Assembly: GCA_027347125.1 (NCBI GenBank)
Contig: DAIERC010000283.1
Coordinates: 1-6,724 of the forward strand
Direction: 5' to 3'
DNA length: 6,724 bases
Source: Ignavibacteriales bacterium
GTDB taxonomy: Bacteria > Bacteroidota > Ignavibacteria > Ignavibacteriales > Ignavibacteriaceae
Shown here one piece after another: positions 1 through 5,698 of this stretch (the first letter of the stretch is position 1; each line of letters starts with the position of its first letter). The position numbers and the translations under genes are program-made. The notes beneath the pieces were generated by a model. It saw only the letters and a list, made by a program, of their open reading frames with translations. It was not told the origin of the DNA and searched no databases.

Positions 1-508
1 AAAACAACAGCCTGAATCACCAAGTAATAGTGTTTGATGACGGGGCGCTTGAAAGAAATGAGCTGGAAAATATTAATGAATCTATTTTCCAATGCGACCG
101 GGCAAAGAAAATACTTTATTCGGAAAGAATGGACAGCGACTATTTCGATTTTTATCTAAAATACAAAATTGACGGCATAGTGAGTAAAAAAGCCGAGATG
201 AAAATTTTGAAAGACGCGGTATTAAATGTAATGGACGACAATAAATTTTATTGCAAGCATATATCAAAAATTCTTTCACAAAAAAACGATGGGAAAACAA
301 GCCGGAATTATTAAGCTTAAGAGAAAAAGAAATAATGCTGTTAATTGCCGACGGCTTAAAGAACAGCGAAATAGCCGGCAAATTATTTCTATCTAACCGA
401 ACAATTGAAACACACAAGACACACATAATAAAAAAGCTGGGATTGAAATCTACAGTTGAATTAATGCGGTTTGCAGTAAAGAATTATGATGAATTAAAAA
501 TAGTTTGA
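1..508 (+). pseudogene. LuxR/NarL-type response regulator, 5' end outside window, split by a -1 frame break
   Basis: Two reading frames together encode one response regulator. The first is open from the left edge (codons from base 3) to a stop at 312-314. It holds the back half of a receiver domain: a beta strand ending in two aspartates (HQVIVFDD, the likely phosphoacceptor region), then a strand reading AKKILYSE, and the YKIDGIVSKKAEM segment, whose lysine fits the conserved receiver lysine. The second frame, open to the TAG-free end at 506-508 (TGA), holds a complete GerE/LuxR helix-turn-helix: LSLREKEIMLLIADGLKNSE followed by IAGKLFLSNRTIETH and the KKLGL recognition end. The join is at the A7 run at 280-286; one extra A there, or a -1 slip, gives a continuous linker (SQKKRWENKPELLSLREKE). 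Both halves look well conserved, so an A-run sequencing error, a recent mutation or frameshifting are all possible. It could regulate the downstream exporter, but no sensor kinase is visible. Family call is sure; pseudogene status is not. Confidence 0.72.
281..287 (+). other. A AAA AAC slippery heptamer at the frame break
   Basis: The break in the response regulator coincides with CAA AAA AAC in the upstream frame, which contains the classical X XXY YYZ heptamer A AAA AAC in the correct register for a -1 slip. After the slip, translation would continue CGA TGG GAA into the DNA-binding domain. I see no Shine-Dalgarno-like stimulator 10-15 bases upstream and no strong stem-loop just downstream, so the motif may be only a mutable or error-prone A run. 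Confidence 0.35.
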
Positions 509-854
509 TTCGCTGTCCTAAACTTTAAGCTGAGATATTCTTTAACGAGTGCTCTTGTTCATCCTTTCCAAACATGTTTATTCGGCGTGAGATAATTATT
601 TTACAATTCAGCCATAGACTGATGAGCCTTTGGTCCAAATTAAACATCGTGATGTTTTAGCAATAACCTCTTGAACAATATATTCAAACACTTCCTTTAT
701 TTACAACAAAGGACTAGTTTAATTTTTCATCAAAAATAATTTTGCATATAAAATACGCAAAACCCGTATAGACATTTAAGCAACTAAAAAATAAATTGGC
801 CGCTGTTCACGCACACTTCCTTTCGCAATCGATAGTAATTATAAAAATAGAAGC
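509..854. other. Gene-free region before the exporter, with short dyads
   Basis: No credible reading frame is present on either strand. Several short inverted repeats lie close together: TTTGG-T-CCAAA (629-639), AAACATC-GT-GATGTTT (642-657), TTGAA-N7-TTCAA (671-687) and CCTTT-N9-AAAGG (694-712). A perfect match to the Bacteroidota -7 box TAnnTTTG (TAATTTTG) lies at 737-744, but I find no convincing -33 TTTG at the usual spacing. The region presumably holds the promoter of the exporter gene and perhaps operator sites for a regulator such as the adjacent LuxR-type protein. No intrinsic terminator with a GC-rich stem and a T tract is evident after the regulator. Confidence 0.35.
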
Positions 855-3056
855 ATGATTACTGTTATAAAAAAAATAATACCTAAATTAAAATATCCAG
901 TAGTAAAGCAATACGACATGATTGACTGCGGTCCTGCCGCATTATTAAGCGTATTACGTTTTTACGGTGGAAATACAACTCTTGTTAAAATGCGGGAATT
1001 ATGCCGCACAAATACAAAAGGCAGCACCATGCTCGACCTGGTTAACGCAGCTAAAGAAATAGGATTTAACGCAACAGGGGCAAGGGGCGAATACGAAGAC
1101 CTTATGAAAGAAAAGATGCCGTGCATAGCTCATGTTATAACCGAGAAAAATCTTCAGCATTTTATTGTAATTTATAAAATATCTGCTGACACATTATTTA
1201 TCGGAGACCCCGGCGTGGGACGGTATAAATTGTCCAAAGAAAAATTTAAGGAAATATGGAAAAGCAAATCGGTTATACTTCTTAAGGCCGGCGGCAATTT
1301 GTTAAAGGAAAAAGATGTAGAATGGTTCGCCTGGGTAATTGAGTACTTAAAGAAAGAGGAATCGTGGGTTTACCAGTCGTTATTTCTGGGAATAGTATAC
1401 ACGTTTATAGGTTTACTAATATCTTTATTCGTGCAATGGATAATCGACCGGTTTATACCTGGCAGGGAATATCACAAAATAATATATACAGGCATTTTCC
1501 TTTTGTCGCTTTTAATAATAAAAGCATTCGCTGGATATATAAGGCAAAGATTTCTGGTAATATTAAACAAGCGGGTGAATATAAATATTAATACTGATTT
1601 CATTACACATCTGTTTCATCTTCCCAAAAAGTTTTTCGACACAAGGAAAACGGGAGACATAACCGCCAGGATAAACGACGCGGTGAGAATACAGCAAGCA
1701 ATACTGACCATTACAACTTCCACAATTATCGATCTTCTTATAATAGCCGGTTCATTTGGATTCATGTTCCGGTTTTCCGCATCATTAGCATTAGTAGCAT
1801 TAATAACACTTCCGTTTTACGGGATGATATTAATACTTTACACAAAGAAAATAAAGAGCGAGCAAAATGAAGTAATGAAGGGTTATGCAAGTGTTGAAGC
1901 CACATATATTGACAGCATAGGCGGTATTGATGATATACTTGGTTTTAACACATCGCGATCTTTTGCAAAATTAAATAAAATGTTTTTCGGGTTCTTCCAG
2001 GATAAAATGGAAGCCCTTGGTTTTACGCAAGCCTTGTTATCGTTATCCTCGGAACTTGCGGGAGCGGTTATATCGATCGGACTTTTAATATTCGGCGCGG
2101 TGCTGGTAATTCAGGATAAACTTATGCTCGGGCAAATGATGGCGGCATATTCTCTGCTGGCATATTTACTGCCCTCGGTGCACAGGCTGGCAGACGCCAA
2201 CATATCGCTGCAGGGCGCTTCAATAGCATCTCAAAGATTAATGGATATGTTTTTGGTTGAGAAAGAAAGCAACCCCGGCAATAAACCGTTCAGCCTAGAA
2301 AACAAATTATCAATTATCAGCGGCGCATTCTCATGGAACGGCAGGAATTACCTTTTTGATGATTTAAATATTGAATTAGAAAAAGGCAAGATAACTTCAT
2401 TATGGGGCAAAAGCGGCGCGGGCAAAAGTACGCTGGTACAGATCATTCAACGAAAATACAATTTATCGAGCGGCAAGTTATTGATAGACAGCCTAAACGC
2501 AGATGAAATTGACCTTGAATCATACAGAAAAAACATTGGCGTAGTTCCGCAGAACATCAAGATATTTAACGGCACCATTGCAGACAATATATTGGTCGGA
2601 AGAGCAGTGCCAAGCCCTGAAAAGCTGAGCGAAAGAATAACCTCCCTTGGCTTGAAGCAGTTTTACTCAAGATTTGATCAAGGGCTATTCACCGGGCTCG
2701 GAGAAGACAACAGAAAATTATCGGGCGGGGAAAAACAAATTATCGCTTTAACACGGGCGCTTTTGGATGAGCCCGAAATATTAATTTTAGATGAAAGCTT
2801 GAGCGGTATTGACATAGAACTAGAGGCGCTTATTCATAAAGTGTTATTTAACTATTCCGGGAACCATGCGGTGTTAATTATTACTCATAACTTAAAAACA
2901 ATTTTAAAATCAGATTATGTTTACCTGCTGGAACACGGAAAGGTAATTCAGCATGGCGAGCCGCAAAATCTTATAACATCACAAGGTAATTTCCAGAATC
3001 TGTTTGAATTAAATGAAAAAGTATTTATTAAACATGAGGAAACCGTAAATGGATAA
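855..3056 (+). CDS. Peptidase-containing (C39) ABC transporter, bacteriocin/peptide exporter
   Basis: A 733-aa protein with the full architecture of ABC exporters that cut GG leaders and secrete the peptide. Residues 13-145 are a C39 cysteine peptidase: oxyanion Q19, catalytic C25 in DMIDCGPAAL, H102 in NLQHFIV, and D118 in GDPG. Residues about 170-450 form the six-helix export domain. Residues 485-715 form the nucleotide-binding domain: Walker A GKSGAGKST (518-526), Q-loop Q566, signature LSGGE (622-626), Walker B ILILDE with catalytic E647, and switch H678. A tryptophan (W494) stands where the A-loop aromatic residue is expected. All catalytic residues are intact, so it should be active in the inner membrane as a dimer. 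The length is normal for the family. The ATG lacks a strong Shine-Dalgarno site. The last 8 bases overlap the next gene, implying co-transcription. The two GG-leader peptides downstream are the obvious substrates. No HlyD-type adaptor gene is visible in the window. Confidence 0.96.
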   Translation: MITVIKKIIPKLKYPVVKQYDMIDCGPAALLSVLRFYGGNTTLVKMRELCRTNTKGSTMLDLVNAAKEIGFNATGARGEYEDLMKEKMPCIAHVITEKNLQHFIVIYKISADTLFIGDPGVGRYKLSKEKFKEIWKSKSVILLKAGGNLLKEKDVEWFAWVIEYLKKEESWVYQSLFLGIVYTFIGLLISLFVQWIIDRFIPGREYHKIIYTGIFLLSLLIIKAFAGYIRQRFLVILNKRVNININTDFITHLFHLPKKFFDTRKTGDITARINDAVRIQQAILTITTSTIIDLLIIAGSFGFMFRFSASLALVALITLPFYGMILILYTKKIKSEQNEVMKGYASVEATYIDSIGGIDDILGFNTSRSFAKLNKMFFGFFQDKMEALGFTQALLSLSSELAGAVISIGLLIFGAVLVIQDKLMLGQMMAAYSLLAYLLPSVHRLADANISLQGASIASQRLMDMFLVEKESNPGNKPFSLENKLSIISGAFSWNGRNYLFDDLNIELEKGKITSLWGKSGAGKSTLVQIIQRKYNLSSGKLLIDSLNADEIDLESYRKNIGVVPQNIKIFNGTIADNILVGRAVPSPEKLSERITSLGLKQFYSRFDQGLFTGLGEDNRKLSGGEKQIIALTRALLDEPEILILDESLSGIDIELEALIHKVLFNYSGNHAVLIITHNLKTILKSDYVYLLEHGKVIQHGEPQNLITSQGNFQNLFELNEKVFIKHEETVNG

Positions 3057-3720
3057 AGCATTAGCGCTTCCCATATCAATACACGAACCGAAGAGATTGA
3101 AGACCTGGCAGCTATTCGCAATACTGGCTGCAATCAACTTACTGGTTATACTGATTCTAAATAAATTTATACTTACCAGGGAAGTGTATTATACATTGCT
3201 GTCGAGCAGGATGGAAACATCAAGAATAGACGATTACTTCTCAATGATAAATAAATTCAGGCTGTGGGGATATTTAGCCGCGCCGGTTATTTTATGGTTT
3301 AAAATTACAATAGTGTCGCTGTTAATCCAGCTTCCGTTGATGATAAAATTTATAGAGATACCATTTAAACAAATTTTCAGAATTGTGGCATGGGCAAATG
3401 CTGCAATGGTTATCTTATCTATCGTGAACATAATTCATCTGTGGAATATTCCCGCATCAGAGTATACAAAAAACACAATGTCGTTTATACCGTTATCGCT
3501 AATGGGGTTATTTCATAATCTTCATTTTAGTGCCGCGGCAAAAGGGTTTATAAATTCGATAAATGTTTTTGAACTGCTGTGGGTGTTTGTAATATATAAA
3601 GGTTTGTCACGTACCGGTAAACTTGAGAAGATTGATTCGGCAATTATAGCATCCGGCGTGTGGGTAGGACTAGAAATATTTCAGTATGCACTGTTAACAT
3701 ATTTAAACAGGATGGGGTGA
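3049..3720 (+). CDS. Five-segment membrane protein, Yip1-like, unknown function
   Basis: A 223-aa integral membrane protein starting at an ATG inside the end of the exporter gene (8-base overlap), with a GAGGA ribosome site at 3036-3040, 8 bases upstream. Hydrophobic segments lie near residues 21-42, 74-99, 109-130, 146-160, 172-186 and 196-219, so five or six spans are possible. The pattern of a short soluble start, a hydrophobic core, FIPLSLMGLF, then NVFELLWVFVIYKGLS resembles Yip1-domain proteins of Bacteroidota, but I would not assign the family firmly. No enzymatic motif is seen. Its tight coupling to a peptide exporter suggests an accessory export role or self-immunity against the exported peptides; both are inferences from position only. 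Confidence 0.85.
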   Translation: MDKALALPISIHEPKRLKTWQLFAILAAINLLVILILNKFILTREVYYTLLSSRMETSRIDDYFSMINKFRLWGYLAAPVILWFKITIVSLLIQLPLMIKFIEIPFKQIFRIVAWANAAMVILSIVNIIHLWNIPASEYTKNTMSFIPLSLMGLFHNLHFSAAAKGFINSINVFELLWVFVIYKGLSRTGKLEKIDSAIIASGVWVGLEIFQYALLTYLNRMG

Positions 3721-3763
3721 TGAGAAAGGTTAGATAACAGGTAACAGTTTACTAATTACTTTG

Positions 3764-3790
3764 GAGGTTAAGGCTTAGGTTGAGGTTAAG
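3764..3790 (+). repeat. Purine-rich direct repeat GAGGTTAAG x2
   Basis: GAGGTTAAG occurs at 3764-3772 and again at 3782-3790, 18 bases apart. Further AGGTT copies lie nearby (3727-3731, 3777-3781, 3794-3798). It sits just before the heptamer run and probably belongs to the same low-complexity spacer. No function is evident. Confidence 0.55.
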
Positions 3791-3800
3791 GGAAGGTTTT

Positions 3801-3842
3801 TGAATTATGAATTTTGAATTGTGAATTGTGAATTTTGAATTG
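3801..3842 (+). repeat. Heptamer tandem repeat (TGAATTN)6
   Basis: Six head-to-tail 7-base units with no interruption: TGAATTA, TGAATTT, TGAATTG, TGAATTG, TGAATTT, TGAATTG. Only the seventh base varies. The run occupies the spacer between the membrane protein (ends 3720) and the MauE-like gene (starts about 3877). Stop codons and the absence of a reading frame show that it is not translated. It resembles short heptanucleotide repeats found between genes in some bacterial groups and may vary in copy number. Confidence 0.9.
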
Positions 3843-3876
3843 CATGGATAGCTATTAGTTACTACGAAGGTTGAGA

Positions 3877-4281
3877 TTGAAAAATATACTGAAATATTTT
3901 TTGACTTTTGTGTTTATGTTTTCAGCTTTAATGAAGCTAATTGATCTAAGAAACACAATTTATTTTTATTCTGCCGTTTTAGGCATGTCATATAATTTGA
4001 CTAGAATGTTATTGCTGATGTTGATTGCAGCGGAATTTGCATTCGCGTTGTTTATAATATCGGGTCATATAACAAAGAATGTAATATTTTATTTAATAGC
4101 ATCCGCTCTTGCCGTATTTACTATCGCGAGCATAATATTCTGGGTAAACGGGGCGAGCAATTGCGGGTGTTTCGGCACTATGTTTATCGAGAGTCCGGTT
4201 GTAAGCATACTAAAAAACATTGTTCTGTTCATTGTATTAATAATATTAAGAAGAAAGGCGATGGAAGGAAGATATGCGTAA
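3877..4281 (+). CDS. MauE/DoxX-like redox-associated membrane protein
   Basis: A small four-span membrane protein (134 aa from this start) with hydrophobic segments near residues 6-24, 43-62, 66-90 and 108-125. The NCGCFG motif (cysteines 96 and 98 from this start), in a loop after the third span, matches the MauE/DoxX redox-associated family. MauE is needed for disulfide-rich methylamine dehydrogenase and works beside the thioredoxin-like MauD. Here too the next gene, overlapping by 8 bases, encodes a thioredoxin-fold protein, so the two likely pass electrons between membrane and periplasm. There is no ATG near the 5' end: an upstream in-frame TAG at 3856 leaves TTG 3871 or TTG 3877. I prefer TTG 3877 because GAAGG at 3866-3870 then sits 6 bases upstream. 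A methylamine role is unlikely, as no other mau gene is present. A role in cysteine chemistry of the exported peptides is inferred. Confidence 0.85.
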   Translation: MKNILKYFLTFVFMFSALMKLIDLRNTIYFYSAVLGMSYNLTRMLLLMLIAAEFAFALFIISGHITKNVIFYLIASALAVFTIASIIFWVNGASNCGCFGTMFIESPVVSILKNIVLFIVLIILRRKAMEGRYA

Positions 4282-4780
4282 ACGGATTATTGCATTTACC
4301 ATTATATTGTTTTTTGCAGGGTTTACTGCGTGGTTAGTAATTGAAGCTTCTGCCCCCGAAGTATTGCCGGAAGGCTCGTTAATGCCAGGAATAAAATATA
4401 CAGATAAAAAGGGCACCGGTGTTTTGATGCCGGATAGTATAAAACGAACTATGGTGATTTATTTTAGTAGCGGATGTACACATTGTAAATACGAACTGGG
4501 CGAGATAAACAAAAACATAGGAAAGTTTGCAAGCATCAATATTTATTTATTTACAACCGAGAAAGACTTCTTCAAAAAAACAGAAGTAAAAAGGTGGGAT
4601 GTGTTATATAAAACAAATAATGTCTGCTTCGGTATAATTGATAAAAATGAATATGAGAATAAATTCGGAAGTATGGTAACACCATCGATATTCATCTTTA
4701 ATGCTCAAGGCAAGTTGGAAAAGAAGATTATCGGTGAGATGAAAATAGAAATCTTGCTGAAGGATTTAAAACTTGCCTAA
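4274..4780 (+). CDS. Membrane-anchored thioredoxin-fold protein (TlpA/MauD-like), CTHC active site
   Basis: A 168-aa protein with an N-terminal membrane anchor or uncleaved signal (residues 4-22), placing the rest in the periplasm. The thioredoxin fold follows: beta strand TMVIYFSSG, active site C68-T-H-C71, and the cis-proline loop VTPSIF with P137. A third cysteine, C118 (NNVCFG), lies between them. The CxxC pair supports thiol-disulfide exchange, either forming, breaking or shuffling disulfides; the direction cannot be told from sequence. The start ATG overlaps the end of the MauE-like gene by 8 bases, and AAGGA at 4265-4269 is a good ribosome site. The pair with MauE mirrors mauE-mauD. 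The likely client here is the pair of two-cysteine peptides encoded about 440 bases downstream, or the exporter itself; this is inference from neighbourhood. Confidence 0.9.
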   Translation: MRKRIIAFTIILFFAGFTAWLVIEASAPEVLPEGSLMPGIKYTDKKGTGVLMPDSIKRTMVIYFSSGCTHCKYELGEINKNIGKFASINIYLFTTEKDFFKKTEVKRWDVLYKTNNVCFGIIDKNEYENKFGSMVTPSIFIFNAQGKLEKKIIGEMKIEILLKDLKLA

Positions 4781-4796
4781 CGAGAGTGTTGCAGAA

Positions 4797-4885
4797 CTCT
4801 GTGCTATCTCTGTGATCCTCTGTGTAACTGAATATTTTAAGAAATTACACGGAGTTCCACAGAGCAGACACCGAGTAGCACAGAG
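4797..4885. repeat. Large inverted repeat of phased CTCTGTG boxes
   Basis: The left arm (4797-4827) has three exact CTCTGTG boxes starting at 4797, 4808 and 4818. The right arm (4845-4885) has CACAGAG at 4858 and 4879 and variants CACGGAG at 4848 and CACCGAG at 4869. Spacing is 10-11 bases throughout, about one helical turn. The outer ends CTCTGTGCTA and TAGCACAGAG pair perfectly, as do TGTGTAA and TTACAC near the loop. It starts 16 bases after the thioredoxin stop and could fold as a long imperfect hairpin in RNA. It lacks an immediate T tract, so it is not a standard terminator. It resembles dispersed intergenic repeats seen in some environmental bacterial genomes. Confidence 0.85.
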
Positions 4886-5079
4886 AAAGATAATACTTTT
4901 AAGTTGTGCAACTGGCTCTAATTTTATATGATTGGCTTCTATTTTTTGTAAAAAAGATAAATATAATCTTAAAGATGATTTAGGCCTTTGCTCATAATAT
5001 CTATCGCAACGATTGGACTATTTCTAAGGTATGAAAAAGATAAAGCGGATTGAAAAGCCTTAAGATAATACAAGTTATT

Positions 5080-5190
5080 ATGTCTTATAATTCAATTGTC
5101 GATGGACTAACTATATTAAAAAATCCGGCGGTGCGCAACGCAGGATACGCGGTAAATAAAAATGCCCAACACCGCATGGGCAAAATGTAA
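5080..5190 (+). CDS. Possible 36-aa small ORF upstream of the peptides
   Basis: An ATG-initiated frame of 36 codons (MSYNSIVDGLTILKNPAVRN, then 16 more residues ending GKM) stops at TAA 5188-5190, 27 bases before the first peptide start. It has no clear ribosome site, no signal sequence, no GG motif and no recognisable family. Its 3' half overlaps the 5163-5182 hairpin. It may be a leader ORF controlling the peptides or simply chance. Confidence 0.15.
   Translation: MSYNSIVDGLTILKNPAVRNAGYAVNKNAQHRMGKM
5163..5182 (+). promoter_or_regulatory. Stem-loop before the first peptide gene
   Basis: TGCCCA (5163-5168) and TGGGCA (5177-5182) form a perfect 6-bp stem with an 8-base loop, 24 bases before the ribosome site of the first peptide gene. 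No T tract follows, so termination is unlikely. It may affect mRNA stability or translation, or it may have no role. Confidence 0.3.
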
Positions 5191-5206
5191 TAATGATTAA
5201 CGTAAC

Positions 5207-5212
5207 GGAGGT
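5207..5212 (+). promoter_or_regulatory. Strong ribosome binding site GGAGGT that fixes the peptide 1 start
   Basis: GGAGGT lies 4 bases before ATG 5217. An in-frame ATG at 5193 would place the site inside the gene and add eight residues before a standard GG leader, so 5217 is the better start. Confidence 0.85.
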
Positions 5213-5216
5213 TCAC

Positions 5217-5381
5217 ATGAAAGAACTAAATGTTCAGGAAATGGAAGGCATAACAGGGGGAAAATTGTTAATTGCCTGCGTAGGAGCAGGGTTAGGTGCA
5301 GCGGCAATACTAAGCGATCCGTTTGCAATATTTGCCATAGGCGATTATGAAGCTATTGCAATAACCGCATGTTTCGCTTGA
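5217..5381 (+). CDS. Double-glycine leader peptide 1, bacteriocin-like precursor (54 aa)
   Basis: The precursor begins with a 15-residue leader, MKELNVQEMEGITGG, of the class cut by C39 ABC exporters: hydrophobic residues L4 (-12), M9 (-7) and I12 (-4), then G14-G15. The predicted 39-residue product begins KLLIACVGAGLG. It is highly hydrophobic and rich in Ala, Gly and Ile, with only one Ser and one Thr, so it is not a lanthipeptide substrate. It has two cysteines, C21 and C52 (core 6 and 37), and a GxxxG helix-packing motif (G23-A-G-L-G27). C21 and C52 fall at exactly the same positions in peptide 2. It is likely secreted by the exporter at 855-3056. A membrane-active or signalling role is inferred; I recognise no named family. 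Confidence 0.85.
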   Translation: MKELNVQEMEGITGGKLLIACVGAGLGAAAILSDPFAIFAIGDYEAIAITACFA

Positions 5382-5405
5382 TCATAATTATTCACAAATT
5401 AAAAT

Positions 5406-5410
5406 AGGAG
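5406..5410 (+). promoter_or_regulatory. Ribosome binding site AGGAG of peptide 2
   Basis: AGGAG lies 7 bases before ATG 5418. It supports translation of a frame that is otherwise short, and its strength matches that of peptide 1, in contrast to the weak sites of several larger genes here. Confidence 0.8.
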
Positions 5411-5417
5411 ATTCAAA

Positions 5418-5579
5418 ATGAAAGCCTTAAATAATGATGAATTGCTTTGTTTATCAGGCGGACTGAAAGAAGAATTATGCAACGCGCTGGCGGGGTTTGG
5501 GTTAGGAATGGCGTTGTTTGATATAGCAATACCGGAATTAGGCGTAGCGGTAGCGGTTGCCAGTCTGGCGTGCTTATAA
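5418..5579 (+). CDS. Double-glycine leader peptide 2, bacteriocin-like precursor (53 aa)
   Basis: A 53-codon gene 36 bases after peptide 1, almost certainly in the same transcript. The leader is again 15 residues, MKALNNDELLCLSGG, with L4, L9 and L12 at -12, -7 and -4 and GG at -2/-1. The 38-residue core starts LKEELCNALAGFGLG and ends ASLACL. It contains C21 and C52, the same precursor positions as peptide 1, and G26-F-G-L-G30, a second GxxxG motif. An extra cysteine (C11) is in the leader only. The cores otherwise differ (K17-E18-E19 gives peptide 2 a charged start), so the two look like divergent paralogues or the halves of a two-peptide system rather than a recent duplication. It ends with TAA at 5577-5579. 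Confidence 0.85.
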   Translation: MKALNNDELLCLSGGLKEELCNALAGFGLGMALFDIAIPELGVAVAVASLACL

Positions 5580-5618
5580 TAATCTATAATAACAGGAACT
5601 GACCTGACAATAAATTCC

Positions 5619-5698
5619 CAGTGAACCTCTGTGCCGGTTACAGTTTAGAAATTTGCAAGCGAATAAGCGGGCATTTAATCCACGGCACAAGTTCACTG
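5619..5698. repeat. Second inverted repeat, same family, after the peptides
   Basis: CAGTGAAC (5619-5626) pairs with GTTCACTG (5691-5698), and TGTGCCG (5630-5636) with CGGCACA (5683-5689), separated by a small asymmetric internal loop (CTC against A) and a central loop of about 46 bases. It contains CTCTGTG (5627-5633) and a CACTGAG variant (5694-5700), linking it to the repeat at 4797-4885. It lies 39 bases after the peptide 2 stop and could stabilise or attenuate the transcript before the permease gene. There is no T tract after it. Confidence 0.75.

Larger units (their letters stand above)
4886..5206. other. AT-rich spacer upstream of the peptide genes
   Basis: No gene of normal length is present. 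The region holds an AT dyad ATAATA-CAAGT-TATTAT (5065-5081), a very short frame of 10 codons with a start at 5031, a weak 36-codon frame at 5080-5190, and the TGCCCA/TGGGCA hairpin at 5163-5182. The promoter of the peptide genes is expected here, but I could not identify a convincing -33/-7 pair. Confidence 0.4.

Noticed and set aside
82..426. 114-codon frame on the minus strand across the response regulator
   Set aside because: It lies antisense to a clear receiver/HTH gene, shows no family features, and its length is explained by coding bias on the other strand.
737..744. TAATTTTG as a Bacteroidota -7 promoter box
   Set aside because: The box matches TAnnTTTG, but no -33 element lies at the right spacing, and such a match is likely by chance in AT-rich DNA; kept only as a note in the region entry.
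1364..1591. 75-codon frame inside the exporter gene
   Set aside because: It overlaps the intact ABC exporter in another frame and has no independent support.
3877..4780. Methylamine utilisation (mau) operon
   Set aside because: Only MauE/MauD-like genes are present; no methylamine dehydrogenase subunit or other mau gene is nearby, so the pair is used for something else.
4797..4885. Intrinsic terminator after the thioredoxin gene
   Set aside because: The stem is long and imperfect and lacks a T tract immediately after the right arm; phased repeated boxes fit a dispersed repeat better.
5193..5216. Upstream ATG for peptide 1 (62-aa version)
   Set aside because: The strong GGAGGT site and the standard 15-residue GG leader both place the start at 5217.
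5217..5579. Lanthipeptide or other heavily modified peptide precursors
   Set aside because: The cores have very few Ser/Thr, and no lanthipeptide synthetase, radical SAM or YcaO gene is visible in the window.
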